Shown here piece by piece: positions 35,136 through 46,924 of a stretch of DNA of 64,000 nt. Made by a program: the position numbers and the translations under genes. Source of the DNA: Paralvinella palmiformis. Taxonomy: Eukaryota; Annelida; Polychaeta; Terebellida; Alvinellidae. Numbering within the stretch: position 1 is the stretch's first letter; every line of letters begins with the position of its first letter. Location: the NCBI GenBank assembly GCA_025642065.1, contig JAODUP010000272.1, forward strand, positions 306,001-370,000. The letters run 5' to 3'. The notes under the pieces were generated by a model that worked only from the letters and a program-made list of their open reading frames with translations, was not told where the DNA came from and did not search any database.

Positions 35136-36045
35136 ATATACTTATACCTGAAATTAATCCGCTTTATAGTTGACCTTTAAAGAAATGTGTCAATCAACTT
35201 ATATCACTGATAGCCGCTAATATAAAGAAGTCAATATCCCAATCAGTGACGTCATTGTGTTTATAACCAGGTATCATAACTTCAGTAACCATCAGATCGT
35301 GTTTAAATAAGGAAGAAATGCTGAAATATCATACTATAGTAGACTTTTACTCTATCTCAAGTCGGTGATGGAAAATTAGCGGATATACAAACCTGTATTT
35401 GGGAGTATGTCGTATAAATGTTTTGTATTATAATATTATTATCATACATATTAACGTCTCTCTGTTCTTAAGCCTGGAATGTGCAATATAAGTTATTTGT
35501 TTTCCGTTTTAAGATGACGTATTTATATTGATATATACATGGGAAATACTTTGATTAGAGTGCGAGATGACCTTATCTAGGTATTGGTGTCATAATTGGA
35601 ACTTATTTGAAGCTGTGGCTCCCTGATGAATACACTACATTAACGATGTGTAGTTCTTTATGCAATGATCTAAAATGTATCAATATTGCAGATACTATCG
35701 AACACATCACGTAATTATTATTGATAAATGTAATATTACTACTAATACTACTAATACTACTAATACTACAAGCTGTTGATATAGATATATTTTGTGTATT
35801 GATCTCACTAATGGCGATTTGTCACAAGTGGACTTCAGGAATTGTAGTGTTTTTATAAAGATCTTGTTATCACTCTGAGAGGTTAACACATCACTAATTA
35901 TTGAGTTATTCTAAGACACCAGAGATTATATATTGTTAGTGATCAGATTGATGAAGGTAATTAATGTAATTTCTTTCTCTCGATAGATATCGATTATGTG
36001 GTTGAAGATGAATGTTGAATGTCACTTATATCATGTACGTTGTGT

Positions 36046-36115
36046 GTGTGTGTTTGTGTGTGTTTGTGTGTCTGTGTGTGTGTGTGTGTGTTCGTATGTG
36101 TGTGTGTGTGTGACA
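36046..36115. repeat. (GT)n microsatellite
   Basis: GT run with T and C interruptions. The matching position in block 2 (45,860-46,070) has a much longer TA/GT tract. Confidence 0.9.
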
Positions 36116-36169
36116 GTGCGATAAACTGCTATTACAACTACTGCTACTACTATTACAGCTGGTAGCAAT

Positions 36170-36520
36170 GCTACTATTACAACACCTACTTTTACATTCA
36201 ATTTAGGATAGACAGTAGGTTACGTGGATAATGAGGTGATTTAAAAATATGACAGTAATCACTGGTAAAGAATAAAAGTATACGTAAATTAATTTTACCT
36301 TATCTGACAAATTATCGGATTAAATAGACATAAATATACATGAATTAATTTTATCTTATCTGACAAATCATCAGATTAATGTGTATCTCGAGTCATTGAG
36401 ACGTATCTACCAGCGACTCTATGATATCAGTCTTCTGAGAAACTTTTATGTATCAGACATACTCTGTCACTGGCTAACAATGGTTACCAATTGTTTCCTA
36501 TTGATATTGGTCAGAATTCC
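36170..36520 (+). repeat. Extra fragment of the block start (copy R2)
   Basis: Matches 25,350-25,620, 37,480-37,770 and 58,820-59,080: TTATCTGACAAATCATCAGAT, the TCTATGATAT-C segment, and the ATG context GGCTAACAATGG (about 36,474). It includes the start of the signal peptide (MVTNCFLLILV) and breaks off at about 36,515, followed by LINE-like sequence. Confidence 0.75.
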
Positions 36521-36639
36521 AAAGAATAGAGACAGCAAATAAAAAGCACGAGTCCCAGCATGAGTTTTAACCCAAAGAACAGACATCAAGTGAAAACTAG
36601 ATGAACGGAGCTCTTTCAGCTTGGGTGCTAGAGAAAGCA

Positions 36640-37150
36640 TAGACAATAGATTAAGGCTATTACTGACTAAATATTTGGTTAGATGTCCTTTCTATGACTA
36701 TAAAAACAATGTTAGATTTAAAACAGGTCTGTATATTTATACCTTTTCAATAATGACGATTCAAGGGCGACGTTCATGGTTCTTGGGAAACACTCAGAGA
36801 TAATGACTAATTAACTATATTTGTAATCGCGCTGATCAGAACATCCACGCACTCTTTCACAAGCCATGTAGGCATGGGGTCACTTAAACAGAAAGCAGTA
36901 CATGCCTTTTTTAAACCCATCTTATACCAGCCTCTGTAAAGGGGTCAAATGTATTCATCATGAACGTACGTGACTCTTAACCCAATAGTATACCGTGTGA
37001 CAATGTGCTGGAAGAGTTTTGTATCTATTGATAGAGGCAGTTATTAAAAAAATGGACTAGGTGTTATGATAGGTCTGTAATTATTCTAATTCTGGATTAA
37101 TAAAATCATGCATAGTTGTAAAACAATGTTCATCATCATGAACGTCAATG
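36640..37150 (-). mobile_element. Decayed LINE fragment at the block 1/2 junction
   Basis: The minus strand matches the linker and early RT region of the LINE at 16,980-17,400 (complement of CACAAGCCATGTAGGCATGG, and of TTAGATTTAAAACAGGTCTG). It shares a further downstream tail (CATGAACGTCAATGT) with the LINE fragments before blocks 3 and 4. Confidence 0.75.
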
Positions 37151-39253
37151 TCTGTACTATTCCGATATGTTTGTGACGATAGTTGCCGCTGATGTTCAAA
37201 GTAGATCTAGAGGATAGAGTTATTCTTCCGGAGAAGGCCAATAACAAAACGAGCTCTTAATAAACATACAGCGATTGCTTCGTGATCATCACTTCGTCTG
37301 TTAAACAGTCAACTTGCTCACAAATTTCTGTGGACAGTCAATTTTAACATTTGAGAATCTATTCTACTAAAGATTAGGTATGGAAAATACACTTTTCATC
37401 ACTACTATTGGCTGCCATACTAGCATGAACAACTGTTTTATGTATCTGTAAAATACTAGATGTAGGATGTTCCTATATTACATTCAAATTTGGGTAGACA
37501 GTAGGTTAAGTGGGACGGCCAACGTACAAAGATAATGAAGTGATTTAAGGCACGACCGTAAGCAACAAGAATGAAAATGAACATGCATTAATTTAAGCCT
37601 ATCTGACAATTTATCAGCCACACGCTTAACTTGTTGCTGGAGTCTCTAAGACGTGTCCGTCGGAAACGTTATGGTATCCTTCTTCTGAGAAACCTTTCTA
37701 CATCATATATACTCTTTCATAGGCTAACAATGGTTATCACTCGTTTCCCATATATCTTTGTCATGCTAGGGGTCGTATTTAAGGCCATTTGATCAAATAC
37801 TATCGTTTAACACACATAACTAAAGCCAAACATCTGTCCTCGGTCAGAATGATCGGACTTGTGTACCAGCGGGCGCTAGGGTATTCAGCTGATATTTGGT
37901 TGCGCCTTAACGACAAACTTGCCGAGTTTCTGTTGTATATCTATAGACAGTTTAGTATGGACATCCACCAGTCTATGTCTTAAAGAATTAACGTCTGGAC
38001 AGAAATATATGAGCTCTACGAAACCTTATTCTGTCTACCGACACTGTATGGCCCGCGGTTTGGGGATGGTTTCATGGCTTTTGTGTTCAATAATTGAAAA
38101 GAAGAATTACATATGGGAAAGGTTCTTGTCGAAAATAGTCCAAGGTACACTTTGGTTTATTTGTTGAATAAATCAATCACTGGAACCTTTCACTTCTACT
38201 GAACATTTTTCTTGTGTCCTTATGAGTAGCATCTATCTGACTTCTAACTGATAGTACGTTTGTCATATGGTTTCAAATGTCTGAGAGGCGTTTCATTTAC
38301 TGTTGTTAGTTTTATTTACTTCATACCTTCCTAATGCACTTTCCATCACACGACCTTGTCTGTACAATCATCATCAGCTATACTCCGTAAAAATTATATT
38401 TATATGTTAGAAATAGGTAATCTGTGTAATGAAGAATTAAGATATACTCTCAGTTTTCTATCATTAGATAAATATGACGCAGATGAAGAAGACGCTAAAA
38501 GCCTCCATCCTTTATTTATCACATGTATAGCACACAAAAACGTTATGTACCCAAATAAGATGATTTACTATTATATGTTACCTATATGAAGGCTCTCTTA
38601 TATTGTTAATAGTTCGAGAATTGATTCTACAAATCTTCAGATTATTACTTTATCTATTTTAATGGGTTATTTCCCTTGGGATCATCCCTTGGTATTGTAT
38701 AAATACTTTCCTAGGTTAAACAAACTATTCTCACTGACTCACTGATTCATTCGCTCTTTCTATCCTACAGTCATTCACGGGGGAAATGTTGTCGCTAGTG
38801 ATAAGTGGCTCCACCGTACGTGATGTTGTTTGGTCCTGACACTTAAGTCTATTTGAGACGAGATAGTCGATATACATCAATCGAATAGAAATCTGAGACG
38901 AGTATACACCAATCTGGATACAATTCAGTCTCACAATCGTCGTAGATCTTGTGTTTCTGAATCATCTCCGACATTCATTTTTCATACCTGACATTTACTA
39001 GAATGACATTAGATTGTGGTATTCATTTATTAAAAAAAATATATTTCCATCCCATGTGTTAAAATTTGCGTCTATCTGATAACAATCAACGCAATTCGGC
39101 AACAAATCTCATTATTACCCATTTAACACCAACCCCATGTAAACAAAGTATATTAAGTATATGTCCTTGTTGCATTAATGAAATTTATCCCGTAGACAGT
39201 AAAACACCGAGAGAGTGTGTCGGTATGTGTCTCCTTGGTCTTGTGTTACACAG

Positions 39254-39359
39254 AAAGACTTTGGTGAAAGAGTTAATAAGTAACCCGAACACAGGATTGA
39301 TTTATTATCAACAATTACAAGTATTTATAGAAAATAAAGTTGTAGTAACAGACAGTTAA
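39254..39359 (+). CDS. Terminal-exon-like ORF, block 2 copy
   Basis: Nearly identical to the block 1 copy (a few base changes over 106 bases). It is preceded by CTTGTGTTACACAG|A. The frame reads KTLVKELISNPNTG to VVVTDS and TAA. The longer ORF upstream (from 39,066) is not shared by the other blocks and is probably intron sequence. Confidence 0.4.
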
Positions 39360-39427
39360 ATCTAAGTAAGGTAATGTTTAAATATCGGTCAGAATCTAAA
39401 GCTTCAAGTCGAAGATGTTTTTACCAT

Positions 39428-39429
<2 letters not shown>

Positions 39430-39470
<41 letters not shown>
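39430..39470. repeat. (TA)n microsatellite
   Basis: TA tract at the same block position as 28,279 and 61,416. Confidence 0.95.
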
Positions 39471-39475
<5 letters not shown>

Positions 39476-39894
39476 TCGGCAAAAGAAATATGTTGTATAT
39501 TGTGAACTACGAAATGAGTAATTTAGTCACTTTCTCTCAAACATACATACAGACGCACAAACATAAGTACACACTCATAAATATAGGTACACACTCACTA
39601 ACATACGGACACACTGACACATATACATATACCCTCACGCGCCCAGACATATATTCCAAAGTTAACCATCTTCCTGATCATCGACTCAGCCAACTTATCT
39701 ATAAAACATGATGGTACTCTAGGGAAGTTTACTTGTTTCGGAGTAGATCTGATGTCATTTTGGTCCGTTAATGATAAGTGATAATAAGTGATAAGAGCTA
39801 ATAACGATGACCAAATAACTAAATACAATCACACCTGGCTAGAGTTAGACGTATTATTACATGTATTTATTTGGTGTATGTATTGTTATAAATT

Positions 39895-40440
39895 AATAAT
39901 ATGACATGTTAGGTTACATCTCAGTATATATATAAACATGTTAGGTTACATCTCAGTATATATATAAACATGTTAGGTTACATCTCAGTATATATAAAGA
40001 CATGTTAGGTTACATCTCAGTATATGTAAAGACATGTTAGGTTACATCTCAGTATATATAAAGACATGTTAGGTTACATCTCAGTATATATAAAGACATG
40101 TTAGGTTACATCTCAGTATATATAAATACATGTTAGGTTACATCTCAGTATATATAAAGACGTGTTAGGTTACATCTCAGTATATATAAATACATGTTAA
40201 GTTACATCTCAGTATATATTATGACATGTTAGGTTACATCTCAATATATATTAGGACTTTTTAGGTTACACCCTAATATATACTTGGCCATGTTAAGTTA
40301 CATCTCAGTATATATTAGGACTTTTTAGGTTACATCCTAATATATACTTGGCCATGTTAAGTTACATCTCAATGTATATTATGTAAATTAGGTTATATCT
40401 GAGTATATAATATATCATGGGAGGTTACATCTCACTATAC
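39895..40440. repeat. 32-bp satellite, simple tandem form, about 16 copies
   Basis: Units ACATGTTAGGTTACATCTCA followed by GTATATATAAAG start at 39,904, 39,936, 39,968 and 40,000, an exact 32-base period. The last copies are diverged, with a two-unit variant (ATTAGGACTTTTTAGGTTAC) seen twice. More decayed units (ACATCTCAGTATATG) continue to about 41,090. Confidence 0.9.
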
Positions 40441-40886
40441 ACATCTAAATACATGGCATATCACGTCTTAGGGTGATTTGTTTCACCATCTATTCACAAC
40501 CTATGTTACATTTCATAAATGTTGTCTCATCTCAGTATATGTTACATTATATCCGGTTATTCCTTATGAAGTGTCTCAGTGTGTGTCAAATTACATCTCA
40601 GTATGTGTTTTATCACATCTCAATATATTATATAACATAATTGTATGCTGTGTAATATCTCAAAATATGTTACATGTGGTCTAAGTTTATATTATATCAC
40701 ATCTCAGTAAGTTATATTTTTAGTATATGTTTTATCACGTCAGAGTATATTCTATGTTATAACATTTCTGAATATTGATATCTAATATCGCGATGTTGGT
40801 TATGTCAGATTTCAGTACTTGCCAAGTTTCTTCTAAGGACACTTTACGTCACTTTCAAGTATATATTATGTCACATTTCGGTAATA

Positions 40887-40887
<1 letters not shown>

Positions 40888-40935
<48 letters not shown>
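40888..40935. repeat. (TA)n microsatellite
   Basis: TA tract inside the decayed satellite region of block 2. Confidence 0.95.
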
Positions 40936-40936
<1 letters not shown>

Positions 40937-41184
40937 TACCTGATATTAGTATATGTTATGTTACATTTAAGCTCATACCATACCATATATATTATTTTAT
41001 GATAGGTTACATTTCAGTATTTATAATTCCAGATATTATTATGTTGTGTCACCTTTCAGTGTATACTATACCATATTTTAGTATATGTATGTATGTATAT
41101 GTATTCTCAGCGTGCATTTGATCAATTTAACCTGTGCAATTATATAATTATGTATATCGCGAGTGTAACGTGTTATAAAGTATA

Positions 41185-41265
41185 TGCTATTACTATTATT
41201 ATTATTATCATCATTATTATTATTATTATCATGGTCATCATCATCATGATTAATATTATCATTTC
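41185..41265. repeat. (ATT)n/(ATC)n tract
   Basis: Trinucleotide tract; block 3 has a shorter, decayed form near 52,460. Confidence 0.85.
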
Positions 41266-42147
41266 GCTTTATGTCGTTAATAGTCCAAGGTACATCGATT
41301 ATTGCGCTTCAAATTTCCATGTTTTGTGTTCGAATCTGATTCATATCTGTATTTGTGGGATACGTTTCATTAGAACAAGACGACCGTAAGTAATATGTCA
41401 CTCTTGTGTCCATCACCAAGGCTAAACATTATATAATAGACAGTAGTCCTCTGAGAATGTATGCTACTATATGCAGCAGATTGAATTAAACGTCTAACAT
41501 ATGTTGTGAGTTGTGTACTTAGCATTATTAGATGTTTAAATTACGGACCAAGATCATCATTTTATATTAAACACAATAGATAATTAGGAACGATCACAGG
41601 ATTAGTGTCTGATTTATAGGTAATGACATCTGCTTTAATGTACCACATCTGATTAGACTGTTAATCAGAACTGTGCTTTCAGTATAAATAACAAATATGG
41701 TGCTGTTGTTGTTATGCTTAATTCGTGTGGTGCGTCAGTTGAGAAGGTTATGATCAGACACTCCTGTTTCAGCTCTCTTTTGAATAAACACATATGGGAG
41801 TACCTTTGGTCAGTATATCTATCGGTAAACTATTCTTCATTTCAAATCGTTTTCAGGATTCCCTAAAACATAAACATTTAAACAAAACCTTGCCTTACTC
41901 AAAGCCGAAACCGGGTTGATACTGATGATGGCATGGTCAAATATTATAGATAATTCAAAAACCGATCCATACATTGCACACATATGCATGCACGCAAGCA
42001 CGCACGCAAGCACGCACGCAGGCATGCACACGCGCACACATACACACACGCATGTTAGAGAACGTCTAAGGATAGGGTTCATATAGGTAGGATTTGTTTA
42101 GTTATTCGAACCCAGAATAAAGCGGAAGTTTGCATCTGTGGTGTCTA

Positions 42148-42150
42148 AAT

Positions 42151-42208
<58 letters not shown>
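42148..42208. repeat. (TA)n microsatellite
   Basis: About 60 bases of TA. Confidence 0.95.
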
Positions 42209-42211
<3 letters not shown>

Positions 42212-42269
42212 TTTTTAGACACAGAACATTACTGTTGAATGTAAACTGTGGTGTCAAAGTAGTTATCAT

Positions 42270-43560
42270 ACTTATTATGTATGTAGCAAGTCACCATTGA
42301 ATCACACGCACGTGTTGTTTGTTGCGAGCTGTGGTATCAAATGGTATGTTTTTTACGTGCTTCCGCCTTTTGTACGTAGCCTGCATGTAGCCGCTTTCCT
42401 GTGGGTGTGACATATTTGTCGCGTACGAAAAGCGAATTAGCTGGTTCCCACAGGCTGATGAGTAGCCCAGACACATTTATATGTCTACGCATATATGTAT
42501 CGATATGTGGAAGTATAGAACATTTTATATTTAGATTGATGTATGTATAATGTTATTTAGATTTAGATTTATTGAGGTAGAGGTCTCAAATGACATTTAG
42601 ATATGTTGATGCGCTGTGCCTGTGCCTTTCAATATGTATCCTAAACGCACATTGCCCGTGCCAGACATCTTATCTATTTCCATTCAGATTCCTTATTACA
42701 CCAATGTAAGAAAGTTATGTCGTTATTACAACATGTTTGAGTTTATTAGCTTTGTTATGTATAATGTAGAATCTATATTGTTGTCCTCTTATGTGGTCTG
42801 GCGAAACGACCTATTAATTCATACAATGCTGCTTGATGGATTATACTCCTGGAGTCGTTTGTTACTCCGGCAGGCATCTCCATGGGAATTAAGCTACGGA
42901 CAGAGTTTTTTCCCATATTATAAATAATTGGGTTACATTGATATAGGAAAGTTGTTGAATATATAGCTATTATAATCCCGACGTGTCATTCGCAGTATCG
43001 GAGATCTGCCTGAAATCCGCTGTTCTCGACCATGGGTCAAATAGATCAAGTGGATAGGCGCTTTAATTTAGATCCCACCACACCTAACTGCATATACTTA
43101 GAGACGTTGCTAATTTGCTTTTTTGAGCGAAGTCACTTCACTGCTTCCATATATAGGTAGTCTACACGACACAACGTTATCCTGTGTTCAACTGAAACTG
43201 TTATGTTGGGTGTATATATGTTAACTTACTATTGCACGTGTTGTAAAATGCGAGCTCTGGCGTTAAATGATGTTTTTTTTATATTATTTTTGCTTCCGTT
43301 TTTTTTTGTACGTAACCTACACGAACCGCTTCCCTGTGGGGGTGACATATTTGTCGCGTACGAAAAACGAATTATCTGGGCCCTACAGGCTGATGAGTAG
43401 CCCAGATGCATGTATAGGTCTACGCATATATGTATCGATATGTGGAAGTATAGAACATTTTATATTTAGATTGATGTATGCACAGTTTTATTTAGATTTA
43501 GATTTATAGAGCTATAACTCTTAAAGGACGTTTATATATGTTGATGTTTTGTGCCTCTAT
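42270..43560 (+). repeat. Direct duplication of an unidentified 300-bp unit in block 2
   Basis: 42,290-42,665 and 43,225-43,570 are diverged direct copies. Shared words are GGTGTGACATATTTGTCGCG, TACGAAAA-CGAATTA, CAGGCTGATGAGTAGCCCAG and TCTACGCATATATGTATCGA. Both contain a hairpin, CCTGTGGG...CCC(T)ACAGG, next to CTGATGAG. Minus-strand ORFs in both copies read LGYSSAC, IRFSYATNMS and PPQ/HPQ-type peptides. I read this as an unclassified interspersed repeat, not a gene. The 570 bases between the copies are unassigned. Confidence 0.6.
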
Positions 43561-43569
43561 ATGTATCCT

Positions 43570-43570
<1 letters not shown>

Positions 43571-43608
<38 letters not shown>

Positions 43609-43662
43609 ACACACACACACACTACACACATACACACATATATATATATATATATATATACA
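43571..43662. repeat. (CA)n-(TA)n microsatellite
   Basis: CA with a few T interruptions, then about 22 bases of TA. Confidence 0.95.
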
Positions 43663-43889
43663 CACAAAGTTAATTATGATACATTTTCCTATAGGTGTTC
43701 TCTTATGAATACAAGAGTAAGAACCATATTGAGAGTGACTTTGATCTATTTACTCATGATGTTAGATGTACACATACAATAGACTAACAGTGGGATGTCT
43801 GGATATTAGTAATTAGTGATTGGGATTAGTCTTTGATCGTTTGACGTCATAAAGGGAGATCAATGAGAATGGCTTTAGACAGCTTCCTT

Positions 43890-43892
<3 letters not shown>

Positions 43893-43975
<83 letters not shown>
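43893..43975. repeat. (TA)n microsatellite, about 83 bases
   Basis: One of the two longest TA tracts of the window. Confidence 0.95.
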
Positions 43976-43977
<2 letters not shown>

Positions 43978-44341
43978 CTATTTCCACTTTATCTTTACGG
44001 ACTGTTTCTTTCTACATTCTCCACCAGGTGGCGTTTTGGGGACATTACATGAACATACCTAACTGCGATTCATTATAATTTATTAACCAATCAATCAATA
44101 ACCACAACCACAGATCGCACACACACAGATAGAAACACACACGAAACACACACGAACACAAACGCCTGCATTTTTTATACGTTTTTATTACTCACATTTC
44201 ATATGTTAATTAAAGTGAGGAAGGATTCGTATGGCTCAGATATTTGATTATCGAGCTCAGGGTTGTTCATAGCATGCTGAGATAGACAGATAAAGCTTTT
44301 GATAATACCTAGATAGAATAGTTCATCTTATTGTTTTACCT

Positions 44342-44394
<53 letters not shown>
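44342..44394. repeat. (CA)n-(TA)n microsatellite
   Basis: CA then TA. In block 3 the same flank (TAGAGAGAATGTTTCATCTT) is followed by TA at 53,590. Confidence 0.95.
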
Positions 44395-44398
<4 letters not shown>

Positions 44399-44732
44399 AG
44401 CGCATGAATAAGTTGTAGGGAATTATTACATCCTAAGTATAATTCAGGTATAAGGTGCTAATACGAATTGATGCTTGTATAATAGATATGGGTATAATGA
44501 TGAACAATAGCATGATTTTATAGAATACTCATTGTATACATTTAGCGAAAACTTGGCATTTCTCTTGATGCATCTCTTGAAATGTATAATAATATATGTA
44601 ATTATCAAATAAGGAACACATGTATGAATATAACTAAAATATGAAAAAGGCTAATTTTATTCAAATGATTATAATTTACTTATTGAACTAATGCAATGCA
44701 CTGTTATATATATTAAATGCCCTCACGTGCCC

Positions 44733-44734
<2 letters not shown>

Positions 44735-44783
<49 letters not shown>

Positions 44784-44791
44784 CTCATCTA

Positions 44792-44822
<31 letters not shown>
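44735..44822. repeat. (CT)n microsatellite
   Basis: CT run with TATC variants; the ORF over it is an artefact. Confidence 0.95.
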
Positions 44823-44984
44823 AAATTTCCTACAGCAATGGCATGTCTGTGTTTCACGACTGTGAGACGCACATGAATAAAGCCATAGATTGGTTCTATC
44901 TTTTGATGATACCAATCAGCCACACATCAATCTACGGAGATAATGTTTTTCGGAGCATCAATTCCCAGGGTCTGGAATAGATTG

Positions 44985-44987
<3 letters not shown>

Positions 44988-45058
<71 letters not shown>
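44988..45058. repeat. (TA)n microsatellite
   Basis: About 70 bases of TA directly in front of a SINE. Confidence 0.95.
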
Positions 45059-45060
<2 letters not shown>

Positions 45061-45338
45061 CCTCTTTGACCACATAGATAGAGCGTGATACTATTTACCT
45101 AAGGCTATGCTGGAAGTTGCAGGTTCGCGCCTTGGCCGTGGCACTATGATGGATGGAGTTTTTATCCAACCAGGCAACTGACTGACAAGGTTTTTCTTCG
45201 CCGAACATCCCATGTATTCAAAATTCTAAATTCATTTAAAATTAGTCTCCGTGGGGAAGATGTAAATTGCAAACGATTTGCGTCTCCCTCATTTGAGGTT
45301 GCCAGCCACGTATAAAACTGCCATTTCGGCCATTATAT
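45059..45338 (+). mobile_element. tRNA-derived SINE, family 2
   Basis: Decayed head (GACCACATAGATAGAGCGTG) and B box (GCAGGTTCGCGCC). The body matches the 24.8 kb copy: TTTTATCCAACCAGGCAACT, then TTTTCTTCGCCGAAC, and the end CTGCCATTTCGGCCATTAT. It retains about 90 internal bases (TCTCCGTGGGGAAGATGTAA) lacking in the 24.8 kb copy. Confidence 0.8.
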
Positions 45339-45849
45339 ATATACGTGTGTATGTGCGTGCGTGCTTGTGTGCGTGCGTGTGTGTGTGTGACGTATTTTTA
45401 TTAGTGTAGAAGATGGCCGTATCTCGGTTTTGGAATCACAATTGGAACTAATTTGTGGAATGATGACCCCTGATGAATAGACTACATTAGCAATTTATAG
45501 TTCTTTATATAAAGGTCTAACATGTATACATATTGGAGATACTATCACACAAACCATGTAATTATTATTGAGAACTGTGATTTTTACTACAAGGTGTCGA
45601 AGTAGCCATATTTTGTGTATTGATCTCTCGAATGGCGACTTCACACCTAATCGAAGTAGACTTCAGGAGCTCAAGTGTTATTTTAAGATGTTCTCATCTC
45701 TATAAGAGGTTACCATATCAGTAATTATTGATTTAATCTAAGACACGGCACAATATATACTGCTAATGATCAGATTGATGAAGGCAATTAATTTAATTTA
45801 TTTGTTTCGACATATATCGACTATGGTAAATAATGGTGAAGGTCATTAT

Positions 45850-45858
45850 ATATATATA

Positions 45859-45939
<81 letters not shown>

Positions 45940-46070
45940 ACTTGTGTGTATTTGTATATATATTATTGTGTATGTGTATTATGTTTGTATATGTTTTATG
46001 TGTTTGTGTGTGTATGTATATTTGTGTGTATAACAGAGTTGTATGTGTGTATATGTGTGTTTGCGTGGGT
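45850..46070. repeat. (TA)n/(TG)n compound microsatellite
   Basis: About 75 bases of TA followed by 130 bases of TG-rich sequence. The Tyr/Ile/Val ORFs here are artefacts. Confidence 0.95.
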
Positions 46071-46079
46071 GTGATCAAT

Positions 46080-46310
46080 CACGATTACCACTACTGCTGC
46101 TGCTACTACTACTATTATTATTACAGCTGGTACTTCAGCTACCACTCTTCCTATGACTACCGCCATTACACCACTATCACTACTACACTACTACTGCTAT
46201 TACACTACTAATACTACTCGCACCATTATTACTACTACCCCATCTTCTACTACTAATAATAATACTGAAAACTGTATTTTTTATTAATATTATTATTATA
46301 CTGATTATTA

Positions 46311-46345
<35 letters not shown>

Positions 46346-46360
46346 GTTATTAATTGTTAC
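46080..46360. repeat. (ACT)n and (ATT)n trinucleotide tracts
   Basis: ACT/GCT/ATT triplets to 46,270, then an ATT tract at 46,285-46,350. Confidence 0.85.
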
Positions 46361-46487
46361 TTTTTCATTAATGACGTTTAGTCATCTATACAACAGATTT
46401 AATATCGACTTTCGACACAATAAGTCTGCTATAGCTAAACTAATATTACAAATAAAACTTATTGTTATTAAGACATTTTAACAGGTC

Positions 46488-46680
46488 ATCCCTATAAATA
46501 GCCACCCCCTATAAACATATCCCCTATAAACAGACCACCCAATAAATTAACCACCACAATAAAGAGGTAACCTAACTGAACAGGTCACTTATATAAAAAT
46601 AAGAACTCCCCCCCCCCTATAAAACTATCACCTCCATAAACAGACAACTTCTATAAACAGACTACCTCATAGTTGACCGA
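46488..46680. repeat. Degenerate CCTATAAACAGACCACC array
   Basis: A unit of about 19-20 bases, such as CCCTATAAACAGACCACC, recurs about nine times with substitutions and includes a run of C. The core TATAAA is kept in most units. Confidence 0.7.
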
Positions 46681-46924
46681 TTAGATAATATTGATACTAG
46701 TGATGATGTCGATGATAATGGTGGTTTAAAAACAATGTTATTGTTTTTGTTTGTCGTTGTTATTGTTGTTGTTGTTGTTACTACTGTTATTTTTGTTTAT
46801 ATACTAATACGTTTGTAATTATTGTTGATCTAAAATAATACAATTTTGCAGAAATAAAAATGTATTTTTATCATTATGAACATCTATGTTTGCTAAACTC
46901 ATATTACAAATACATCATTTAGAC

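Larger units (their letters stand above)
25140..36170 (+). repeat. Paralogous block 1 (about 11 kb)
   Basis: First of four direct-orientation blocks. Landmarks in order are: TTTCTGTGGATAGTCAATTT (about 25,178), the conserved ATG start (about 25,598, with most of that exon deleted), an exon-like segment ending near 25,870, a SINE relic (26,010), and an ORF segment (26,411-26,650). Next come a conserved segment (27,430-27,740), a terminal-exon-like ORF (28,103-28,208), a TA tract (28,279), the 32-bp satellite (28,721-29,040) and (31,251) another TA tract. Then follow the segments 31,860-32,396 and 35,136-36,170, which match block 3 at 53,650-54,250 and 54,540-54,830 and block 2 at 45,410-46,150. 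Block-specific insertions are the SINEs at 26,058 and 26,838 and the LINE pair at 32,397-35,135. Identity to the other blocks is roughly 75-90% by eye and uneven. Confidence 0.8.
37150..46150 (+). repeat. Paralogous block 2 (about 9 kb)
   Basis: Landmarks match block 1: TTTCTGTGGACAGTCAATTT (37,328), the ATG context (about 37,729), the exon-like segment ending CCAAG|GTACAC (38,143), a SINE relic (38,275), a conserved segment (38,740-38,990), and a terminal-exon-like ORF (39,254-39,359). Then come TA (39,430), the 32-bp satellite (39,895-40,440), and a segment shared with block 3 (41,100-41,830 versus 52,380-53,000). Next are the CTCCACCAGGTGGCG segment (44,018, versus 53,251), and a segment shared with block 1 (45,410-46,150). 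Block-specific features are the internal duplication at 42,270-43,560 and the SINE at 45,059. Confidence 0.8.

Noticed and set aside
28721..40440. CRISPR array
   Set aside because: The 32-bp units are directly adjacent with no unique spacers, and the genome is eukaryotic; it is a satellite.
42616..42927. 103-codon ORF between the duplicated units
   Set aside because: No motif and no counterpart in the other blocks.
42290..43570. Hammerhead ribozyme at CTGATGAG
   Set aside because: The stem directly before CTGATGAG fits, but no GAAA strand or stem III follows in either copy; reported only as a conserved hairpin.
45766..46211. Overlapping Tyr/Ile/Val ORFs on both strands
   Set aside because: Translations of the TA/TG microsatellite and ACT triplets.
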